A stretch of DNA of 5,471 bases from a bacterium. Lineage in GTDB: Bacteria; Bacillota_I; Bacilli_A; RF39; UBA660. Numbering within the stretch: the stretch's first letter is position 1; every line of letters starts with the position of its first letter. A program made the translations under genes and the position numbers. The notes beneath the pieces were generated by a model that made no database searches, was not told the origin of the DNA, and saw only the letters and a program-made list of their open reading frames with translations. Shown here piece by piece: positions 1-4,821 of the stretch. Where the stretch lies: the NCBI GenBank assembly GCA_029012525.1, contig JAQXMG010000016.1, positions 1-5,471 on the forward strand, written 5' to 3'.

Positions 1-250
1 TCTAACTGTTATTCAAGTATTACTTAAAAATATTGAAAGAGATAAATATACATCTATTATTCATGAAGAATTAAATAAACTAGGAATAGAATTTTCAAGA
101 TATAAAGAACGTTGGGATAAACTATCTAAAAGTATTGATAGTGTATCAAAAGATGTTCAAGATATTCATACAACAACAGATAAAATTACCAAAAGATTTG
201 AATCAATTAATAAAGTAGATATTAATTTAATTGAACATAAAGGAGATTAA
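1..250 (+). CDS. rmuC: RmuC family protein, C-terminal fragment (5' end outside window)
   Basis: This is an open frame entering from the left edge (first full codon at base 2) and ending at TAA 248-250, giving the last 82 residues of a protein. The tail is helical and highly charged. It contains a YKERWDKLSKSID segment followed by heptad-like KDVQDIHTTTDKITKRFESI, which resembles the coiled-coil C-terminus of RmuC proteins (DUF195). RmuC is a predicted nuclease-fold protein linked to limiting recombination at inverted repeats. The catalytic core would lie upstream and is not visible, so the assignment rests on the tail alone. An intrinsic terminator overlaps the stop codon and the next gene has its own promoter, so this gene ends its transcription unit. 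Another coiled-coil protein cannot be excluded. Confidence 0.72.
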   Translation, partial: LTVIQVLLKNIERDKYTSIIHEELNKLGIEFSRYKERWDKLSKSIDSVSKDVQDIHTTTDKITKRFESINKVDINLIEHKGD

Positions 251-264
251 TTTCTTCTTTTTTT
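239..264 (+). terminator. Intrinsic terminator overlapping the rmuC stop codon
   Basis: AAAGGAGA (239-246) can pair with TCTTCTTT (253-260) in an 8-bp stem with one G-U pair. The loop is TTAATT and the T-run extends to 264. The left arm is coding sequence and the stop codon lies in the loop, so the hairpin can form only as the last ribosome clears the gene. Stability is modest because the stem has just two G-C pairs. Confidence 0.55.
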
Positions 265-359
265 AATTTATCGAAAATATGTGAAAAAAATTAAAAAGTC
301 GTATCAAAAACGTAATGAGATAAAAACATAATATATTTATAATAAACAAAAGTGTAAAG

Positions 360-388
360 TTGATTTGGAAAATAATAAAAAATATGAT
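360..388 (+). promoter_or_regulatory. Sigma-A type promoter of parE
   Basis: TTGATT (360-365) and TATGAT (383-388) are separated by exactly 17 bases, a good vegetative -35/-10 pair (4/6 and 5/6 matches to consensus). The predicted transcript start near 395 gives a leader of only about 19 bases before the ATG at 414, leaving room for little more than the ribosome-binding site. The upstream stretch 265-359 is AT-rich and I see no gene or structured element in it. Confidence 0.7.
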
Positions 389-413
389 AAAATAAAAACT
401 GGAGATGGTAGTT

Positions 414-2318
414 ATGGCACTTAAATATGATGAAAATAGTATAAAAATTCTTGAAGGTCTTGATGCAGTAAGAAAAAGACCTGGTATGTATATAGGCTCT
501 ACTGATAAAAGAGGGTTACATCACTTAGTATGGGAAATTGTTGATAATGCAATAGATGAAGTAATAAATGGATTTGGAGATTATATTAAAATTACAATAC
601 ATGAAGATAAATCAATTTCAGTTGAAGATCATGGTCGTGGTGTTCCAGTAGGCCTTCATCAATCCGGAAAATCAACTCCTGAAGTTATTTATACAGTACT
701 TCACGCTGGAGGAAAATTTGAAACAGATGGTTATAAGGTGTCTGGTGGACTTCATGGAGTTGGAGCAAGTGTAGTTAATGCTTTGTCTAAATGGATGGAA
801 GTTGTAATCAAAAGGGATGGTGGAGAATATTACATAAAGTTTTCAAATGGTGGAAGGGTAGAAGTTCCATTAAAGAAAATAGGTAATACTAATAAAACAG
901 GAACAACAGTTAGATTTTTACCAGATCCAGATATTTTTTCTACAACTAATTTTTCCTATACAACAATTGTTGAAAGAATGCAAGAAAGTGCTTTTTTAAT
1001 TAAAAATCTTACAATTGAAGTAGAAGATAAAGAAGATAATAAAAATGTTTCATTTCATTATGATGATGGTCTTGTATCATTTGTTTCTATGATTAATGAA
1101 AATAAGAATGTGTTACATAAAATATGTAGTTTTAGTGGCTCAAAACAAGGCATTGAAGTAGATATTGCTTTTCAATATACTGATACATATAATGAAAATA
1201 TTATATCTTTTGTTAATAATGTTAAAACAGGTGATGGAGGAACTCATGAAGTTGGTTTTAGAACTGCTTTAACTAAAGTATTTAATGAATATGCTAAAAA
1301 GAATAACTTTTTAAAAGGTAAAGATACATCATTTGATGGAAGTGATGTAAGAGAAGGATTAACGGCAATTATATCATTAAAAATACCTGAAAATTTATTA
1401 CAATTTGAAGGACAAACAAAATCAAAGTTAGGAAGTCCTATTGCAAGAACTGTAGTTGAATCTATTGTATCTGAAAAAGTTTCATTCTTTTTGGAAGAAA
1501 ATTCAAAAGTTGAGACTGATATTATCAATAAATCTTTAAAAAGTAAGATGGCAAGAGAAGCAGCAAGAAAAGCAAGAGAAGAAATTAGAAAAGGCAAAAA
1601 AAATAAAAAAGATATGCTTTTATCTGATAAATTAACACCTGCTAGTGGTAAGGATAAAAGTAAAAATGAACTTTTCTTAGTAGAAGGAGATTCTGCCGGT
1701 GGTAGTGCAAAGCAAGGAAGAGATAGAACATTTCAAGCTATTCTTCCTTTAAGAGGAAAGGTTCTGAATACTGAAAAAGCAAAATTTGAAGATATAATAA
1801 AAAATGAAGAAATTGCTACTATGATTCATACTATAGGAGCAGGTTCAGGTAGTAGTTTTGATGAAAGCGAAATGGCTTATGATAAAATAATAATCATGAC
1901 CGATGCCGATGATGATGGTGCTCATATTCAGTGTTTACTTTTAACTTTCTTTTATAGATACATGAGACCTTTAGTAGAAAAAGGACATCTTTATATTGCA
2001 ATGCCACCATTATTTAAAGTAACTATTGGTAAAGAAGTAAAATATGCCTATACTAATGATGAATTAAGAGATATGACTAAAGATATAACAAAGTATGAAA
2101 TCCAAAGATATAAAGGACTTGGTGAGATGAATGCTGATCAATTATGGGAAACTACAATGAATCCAAAAACAAGAACTTTAATTAAAGTAAATATAGATGA
2201 TGCTTCTTTAGCAGAAAAAAGAGTTACTGTTTTAATGGGTGATAAAGTAGAACCAAGAAAAGAATGGATTGAAGAAAATGTAGAATTTTCTTTGGAAGAT
2301 AGTTATACAATTAAGTAG
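414..2318 (+). CDS. parE: DNA topoisomerase IV subunit B (ParE)
   Basis: ParE is the ATPase subunit of topoisomerase IV, which with ParC decatenates daughter chromosomes and relaxes supercoils in the cytoplasm. The start at 414 gives 634 residues, normal for Gram-positive ParE. GGAG at 401-404 sits 9 bases before this ATG but directly abuts the in-frame ATG at 405, so 414 is preferred. In order: a GHKL ATPase domain with EIVDNAIDE (catalytic Glu about 41, Mg-binding Asn about 45), DHGRG (Asp about 72) and GGLHGVGASVVNALS (about 110-124); a transducer domain with the QTKSKLG lysine loop (about 334-340); a TOPRIM domain with EGDSAGGSA (about 424-432), PLRGK (about 445) and DADDDG (about 497-502); then QRYKGLGEMN near 564. 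ParE rather than GyrB is indicated by KLTPA...KNELFLVEGDSAGG and by the ending EWIEENVEF followed by an acidic tail. The ATPase motif reads DHGRG where DNGRG or DDGRG is commoner. parC is not downstream, so the gene appears monocistronic. Confidence 0.95.
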   Translation: MALKYDENSIKILEGLDAVRKRPGMYIGSTDKRGLHHLVWEIVDNAIDEVINGFGDYIKITIHEDKSISVEDHGRGVPVGLHQSGKSTPEVIYTVLHAGGKFETDGYKVSGGLHGVGASVVNALSKWMEVVIKRDGGEYYIKFSNGGRVEVPLKKIGNTNKTGTTVRFLPDPDIFSTTNFSYTTIVERMQESAFLIKNLTIEVEDKEDNKNVSFHYDDGLVSFVSMINENKNVLHKICSFSGSKQGIEVDIAFQYTDTYNENIISFVNNVKTGDGGTHEVGFRTALTKVFNEYAKKNNFLKGKDTSFDGSDVREGLTAIISLKIPENLLQFEGQTKSKLGSPIARTVVESIVSEKVSFFLEENSKVETDIINKSLKSKMAREAARKAREEIRKGKKNKKDMLLSDKLTPASGKDKSKNELFLVEGDSAGGSAKQGRDRTFQAILPLRGKVLNTEKAKFEDIIKNEEIATMIHTIGAGSGSSFDESEMAYDKIIIMTDADDDGAHIQCLLLTFFYRYMRPLVEKGHLYIAMPPLFKVTIGKEVKYAYTNDELRDMTKDITKYEIQRYKGLGEMNADQLWETTMNPKTRTLIKVNIDDASLAEKRVTVLMGDKVEPRKEWIEENVEFSLEDSYTIK

Positions 2319-2328
2319 ATAATAAAAC

Positions 2329-2357
2329 AAAAAAACATCAAATTTGATGTTTTTTTT
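2329..2357. terminator. Bidirectional intrinsic terminator between parE and rpsD
   Basis: A perfect palindrome has stem CATCA/TGATG (2336-2340 and 2345-2349) around loop AATT. Seven A's flank it on the left and eight T's on the right, which extend the stem and provide the U-tail on either strand. It lies about ten bases past the parE TAG (2316-2318) and a few bases past the rpsD stop (2361-2363, minus strand). It can therefore end both convergent transcripts. Confidence 0.85.
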
Positions 2358-2360
2358 ACA

Positions 2361-2954
2361 TTATCTGTTATAGAATTCAACGATTAATGCTTCATTAATT
2401 TCAGGATTTAATTCACTTCTTTCAGGAAGTCTAACAAAAACACCTGAATTATCTTTTTCATTGAATTTAACAAATTCTGCTCTTTTTCCTGCTTTTTCAA
2501 GCGCTTCTTTAGCAACTTTTAAATCATCTTTTAAAGCTATTGTAGAACCTACTTTAACTCTAAATGAAGGAATATCAACTTTTTTACCATTAACAGTAAT
2601 ATGTCCATGATTTACAAGTTGTCTTGCTCCACGTCTTGTTGTAGCAAAACCTAAACGATAAACTAAATTATCAAGTCTTGATTCAAGTAAAATTAATAAA
2701 TTTTCACCATGAATACCACTTAATTTACCAGCTTCAACAAATGTTTTATGGAATTGTCTTTCATTTAAACCATACATAAATCTTACTTTTTGTTTTTCTT
2801 TTAATTGTTCTCCGTAAGTAGATGGTCTTCTTTTACGATCGTTTCCATGTTGTCCTGGTCCGTATGGACGACGAGCTAATTCTTTACCACTTTCAAGTAA
2901 AGAAACGCCAACACGACGAGCTTGTTTGTAGCTAGATCCAGTATATCTTGCCAT
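2361..2954 (-). CDS. rpsD: 30S ribosomal protein S4
   Basis: S4 is a primary 16S rRNA-binding protein that nucleates assembly of the 30S body and lines the mRNA entry path. The 197-residue product has the normal length. MARYTGSSYKQARRVG begins the N-terminal domain, followed by RRPYGPGQHG (about 29-37) and LKEKQKVRFMYGLNERQF (about 51-68). The S4 RNA-binding domain spans about 91-150 with SRLDNLVYRLGFATTRRGARQLVNHGHI. The conserved end is RLPERSELNPEINEALIVEFYNR. There are no cysteines, so this is the zinc-free form. On the minus strand AAAGGAG (2962-2968) lies 7 bases before the ATG, fixing the start. The gene stands alone, convergent with parE and divergent from ftsY, not in an rpoA operon. 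It has its own strong promoter and a leader of about 150 bases, consistent with S4 autoregulation known in Bacillus. Confidence 0.98.
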   Translation of the reverse strand: MARYTGSSYKQARRVGVSLLESGKELARRPYGPGQHGNDRKRRPSTYGEQLKEKQKVRFMYGLNERQFHKTFVEAGKLSGIHGENLLILLESRLDNLVYRLGFATTRRGARQLVNHGHITVNGKKVDIPSFRVKVGSTIALKDDLKVAKEALEKAGKRAEFVKFNEKDNSGVFVRLPERSELNPEINEALIVEFYNR

Positions 2955-3108
2955 AATATATCTCCTTTCAATATTTATATTTCATAAACACTGATATATT
3001 TTTCTATTTATAGGGAGTTTTTTTATTTCACTTTAACAGCTAAAGCTACTTTATTTTATTAAAAACACGTTATAAATAGTAAAAATACGGCTGTTTCAAT
3101 GTATATGC
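2955..3108 (-). promoter_or_regulatory. Structured rpsD leader RNA, candidate S4 autoregulatory site
   Basis: The predicted rpsD transcript starts near 3108, leaving about 154 untranslated bases. Read on the minus strand, CTATTTATA (3079-3071) is perfectly complementary to TATAAATAG (3012-3004), a 9-bp closing helix. GTTTTT (3066-3061) can pair with AAAAAC (3023-3018) inside it. CTTTA (3045-3041) pairs with TAAAG (3035-3031) to form an apical hairpin. AACAGC (3095-3090), located 5' of the closing helix, is complementary to GCTGTT (3040-3035) in that apical loop region, which would form a pseudoknot and compete with the last pair of the hairpin. Known biology: S4 represses its own synthesis through leader RNA in Bacillus, and pseudoknotted S4 operators are established. 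Assigning this leader to that class is inference from position and pairing, not a sequence match. Confidence 0.55.
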
Positions 3109-3114
3109 GATATA

Positions 3115-3143
3115 ATTATATATAAAAATTATTAAAAAGTCAA
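3115..3143 (-). promoter_or_regulatory. Strong sigma-A type promoter of rpsD
   Basis: On the minus strand TTGACT (3143-3138) and a perfect TATAAT (3120-3115) are separated by 17 bases of pure A/T. This is near-consensus, as expected for a ribosomal protein gene. Predicted start is near 3108. Its -35 half lies within the ftsY promoter on the opposite strand. Confidence 0.82.
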
Positions 3144-3160
3144 ACAAAATATGTTATAAT
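3132..3160 (+). promoter_or_regulatory. Extended -10 promoter of ftsY
   Basis: TGTTATAAT (3152-3160) is a consensus -10 with the TGn extension. At 17-base spacing the -35 position reads only TTAAAA (3132-3137), a weak match typical of extended -10 promoters. The predicted start near 3167 falls right at the ribosome-binding site AAAAAGGAG (3166-3174), so the ftsY leader would be very short. It overlaps the rpsD promoter by about 12 bases. Confidence 0.65.
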
Positions 3161-3182
3161 CAAGTAAAAAGGAGAAATATTT

Positions 3183-4172
3183 ATGGGATTATTTAATAAA
3201 ATAAAAGATATTTTTAATAAAGAACAAAAAGAACAACAAGAAGATAATAAGATAAAAAAATATGAAAAAGGGTTAACAAAAACAAGAACAGATTTTGTAT
3301 CTAAACTTATTAACTTAACTAATAAATATAGTAAAATAACAGAAGATTTTTTTCTAGAATTAGAAGAAGTTTTAATTATGGCAGACATTGGTGTTCCAAC
3401 AGTTATGTCATTTATGGATAGATTAAGAAATAGAGTAAAACAAGAAAAAATAGAAAGTCCAAAAGATTTAAAAGAAATAATAGTAGATGAATTATTTATA
3501 ATATATGTAAATGATGAGATTATTGTAAACAAAATAAATTATAATAATGAAGGTCCTACAGTTATTCTATTTGTTGGAGTAAATGGGGTTGGAAAAACAA
3601 CAACTATTGCCAAGCTTGCCTATAAATTAAAACAGGAAGGAAAAAAGATTATGCTAATTGCAGGAGATACATTTAGAGCAGGTGCTTATGAACAACTTAT
3701 GTCTTGGTCAGAAAAAATAGGAACATCTTTTTATGGAAAAGAAGAAAGTTCTGATCCTTCAAGTGTAATTTATGATGGTATAAAAAAATCTTTAGAAGAA
3801 AAGTCAGATGTTATTTTAATAGATACTGCAGGACGTCTTCAAAATAAAGTTAATTTAATGAATGAGCTTGCTAAAATAAATAAGGTAATTGGAAATTTAA
3901 TACCAAATGCACCACATGAAACGCTTTTAGTAATAGATGCAACAACGGGACAAAATGGTATTAGTCAAGCTAAAGAATTTAAAAAACTAACTAATATAAC
4001 AGGAATAGTTTTAACAAAACTAGATGGAACTGCTAAAGGTGGTATTGTTCTTGCAATAAAAGAAGAATTAAATATTCCAGTTAAGTTCGTAGGTTTAGGA
4101 GAATCAAAAACAGATTTAGAAACATTTGATATAGATAAATATATATATGGTTTATTTAAGGATATGATTTAA
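3183..4172 (+). CDS. ftsY: Signal recognition particle receptor FtsY
   Basis: FtsY is the membrane-associated GTPase that docks SRP-ribosome complexes, through the Ffh NG domain, at the Sec translocon. The product has 329 residues. An amphipathic N-terminus, MGLFNKIKDIF, is likely the lipid-binding helix. It is followed by a short charged linker to about 30 instead of the long acidic A domain of enterobacteria. The N domain helical bundle (about 35-110) contains LEEVLIMADIG. The G domain carries G1 GVNGVGKT (132-139), the SRP-GTPase box DTFRAGA (162-168), G3 DTAGR (214-218), G4 TKLD (278-281) with GTAKGG, and closing GLGE (304-307), then LETFD. There is no M domain, so it is not Ffh. AAAAAGGAG lies 8 bases upstream of the ATG. 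The stop abuts ylxM, and the gene is divergent from rpsD with an interleaved promoter. Confidence 0.97.
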   Translation: MGLFNKIKDIFNKEQKEQQEDNKIKKYEKGLTKTRTDFVSKLINLTNKYSKITEDFFLELEEVLIMADIGVPTVMSFMDRLRNRVKQEKIESPKDLKEIIVDELFIIYVNDEIIVNKINYNNEGPTVILFVGVNGVGKTTTIAKLAYKLKQEGKKIMLIAGDTFRAGAYEQLMSWSEKIGTSFYGKEESSDPSSVIYDGIKKSLEEKSDVILIDTAGRLQNKVNLMNELAKINKVIGNLIPNAPHETLLVIDATTGQNGISQAKEFKKLTNITGIVLTKLDGTAKGGIVLAIKEELNIPVKFVGLGESKTDLETFDIDKYIYGLFKDMI

Positions 4173-4472
4173 ATGGAAAAAGAAATTTATTTGACAATAC
4201 TTTTTGATTATTATGGTGAACTTCTAACAGATAAGCAACAAACTTATTTTAAAAATTATTATTTTGATAATTTATCTTTAGCAGAAATAAGTGAAAATTT
4301 AAATGTATCAAGAAATGCTATTCATAAAGAATTAAAATTTATTTCTGAAAAATTAGAATTTTATGAAGAACACTTACATCTATATCAAAAGGACAAAAAG
4401 TTAGAAAATTTAATTAAAAAAATAACAGATAAAGAGCTAAAAAAAGAATTTAATTCATTAAAAGATAATTAG
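4173..4472 (+). CDS. ylxM: YlxM family (UPF0122) helix-turn-helix protein
   Basis: This 99-residue protein matches the YlxM/UPF0122 family: FDYYGELLTDKQ (11-22), YYFDNLSLAEI (29-39) and VSRNAIHKEL (45-54) form a sigma-region-4-like helix-turn-helix, followed by a helix with LEFYEEHLHLY (61-71). The family is known from the SRP gene cluster of Gram-positives, where the streptococcal member has been reported to associate with SRP components and modulate SRP activity. A DNA- or RNA-binding role is suggested by the fold. The ATG follows the ftsY TAA with no base between them. A weak AAGGAT (4158-4163) inside the ftsY end is 9 bases upstream, so expression is probably coupled to ftsY translation. 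Unusually, ffh does not follow. The end is a lysine-rich helix. Confidence 0.9.
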   Translation: MEKEIYLTILFDYYGELLTDKQQTYFKNYYFDNLSLAEISENLNVSRNAIHKELKFISEKLEFYEEHLHLYQKDKKLENLIKKITDKELKKEFNSLKDN

Positions 4473-4482
4473 ATTCTTTTTC

Positions 4483-4509
4483 TTGATTTATTTAACTTTA
4501 TGTTATAAA
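4483..4509 (+). promoter_or_regulatory. Possible extended -10 promoter for the Cys-rich gene
   Basis: TATAAA (4504-4509) carries a TGn extension (4501-4503). TTGATT (4483-4488) lies upstream, but the 15-base spacer is shorter than optimal. It lies between ylxM and the Cys-rich gene. No strong terminator separates those two, so read-through from ftsY-ylxM is also possible. Confidence 0.42.
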
Positions 4510-4536
4510 ATAAAGTACCAAAAGAAGGTGAATTTT

Positions 4537-4746
4537 ATGGGCAAAATATCATGTTTAAAAGCAAATTGTACTTTATGTGAAAAAGCAGTTCTTATTAAAT
4601 ATAATAAATTTGGTGAAAGGATATATGTTTGCTCTGTAAAAGAAAAACAGCATAAACCAATTAGTGCTTATGATTGTGATGATTTTAGATGTTGTTGTTG
4701 TGATAGTGATATAGAAATGTGTAGAACTTGTAAAAAAGGAAGATAA
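4537..4746 (+). CDS. Small cysteine-rich protein of unknown function
   Basis: I do not recognise this 69-residue protein. The open frame can be extended upstream only from a TTG at 4483. The ATG at 4537 is preferred because GAAGGTG (4524-4530) lies 6 bases before it. It has eleven cysteines: C6, C11, C14, C32, C47, C52-C55, C62 and C65. They include CxxC pairs at 11-14 and 62-65 and four consecutive Cys at 52-55. Many Lys/Arg residues are present, there is one His (H39), and the end KKGR is basic. There is no signal peptide or membrane segment. The pattern suggests a cytoplasmic metal-binding (zinc or Fe-S) knuckle protein, or a disulfide-rich structural protein; both are inference. It sits between ylxM and spoIVA on the same strand. 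That is compatible with a sporulation link, but its candidate promoter looks vegetative. Confidence 0.8.
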   Translation: MGKISCLKANCTLCEKAVLIKYNKFGERIYVCSVKEKQHKPISAYDCDDFRCCCCDSDIEMCRTCKKGR

Positions 4747-4753
4747 TTTTAAT

Positions 4754-4772
4754 AAAAAGTTGTCTTTTTTTT
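4754..4772 (+). terminator. Weak intrinsic terminator after the Cys-rich gene
   Basis: AAAAAG (4754-4759) pairs with CTTTTT (4764-4769) across a TTGT loop, followed by more T's to 4772. The stem has one G-C pair, so it is weak. The T-run and its position just past the stop (4744-4746) favour at least partial termination. Confidence 0.4.
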
Positions 4773-4799
4773 CATATTAATTTTTAATATTCATAAATT
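4772..4799 (+). promoter_or_regulatory. Candidate sigma-E (mother-cell) promoter of spoIVA
   Basis: TCATATT (4772-4778) and CATAAATT (4792-4799) are separated by 13 bases. This resembles the Bacillus sigma-E -35 (KMATATT) and -10 (CATACAnT) elements at about the expected spacing. spoIVA is a known sigma-E gene in B. subtilis. The predicted start near 4806 leaves a short leader before the ATG at 4822. In AT-rich DNA such a match can arise by chance, but the position upstream of spoIVA strengthens it. Confidence 0.6.
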
Positions 4800-4821
4800 T
4801 AAATAGAAAGAGAGTGATAAT

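Noticed and set aside
338..343. Second TATAAT upstream of parE as an additional promoter
   Set aside because: At 17-base spacing the -35 position reads ATGAGA and there is no TGn extension. The 360-388 promoter is much better.
1244..1597. Minus-strand open frame of 117 codons inside parE
   Set aside because: It lies wholly antisense to conserved parE sequence. The product is a low-complexity translation with no motif, and there is no convincing ribosome-binding site.
3140..3532. Minus-strand open frame of 130 codons overlapping the ftsY start
   Set aside because: It is antisense to the conserved FtsY N domain and crosses into the rpsD promoter. Its Ile/Phe/Ser-rich translation is what antisense AT-rich coding DNA gives.
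4460..4481. AAAAGA/TCTTTT hairpin across the ylxM stop as a terminator
   Set aside because: The stem has six pairs with one G-C and a 9-base loop, which is too weak to separate from chance in this base composition.
4483..4536. 18-residue upstream extension of the Cys-rich protein from a TTG
   Set aside because: There is no ribosome-binding site before the TTG, while the ATG at 4537 has a well-spaced GAAGGTG. The extension also covers the candidate promoter.
4774..4790. ATATTAA/TTAATAT inverted repeat before spoIVA as an operator
   Set aside because: It is pure A/T with a 3-base loop and is explained as well by chance. It coincides with the sigma-E-like element, and no regulator can be named.
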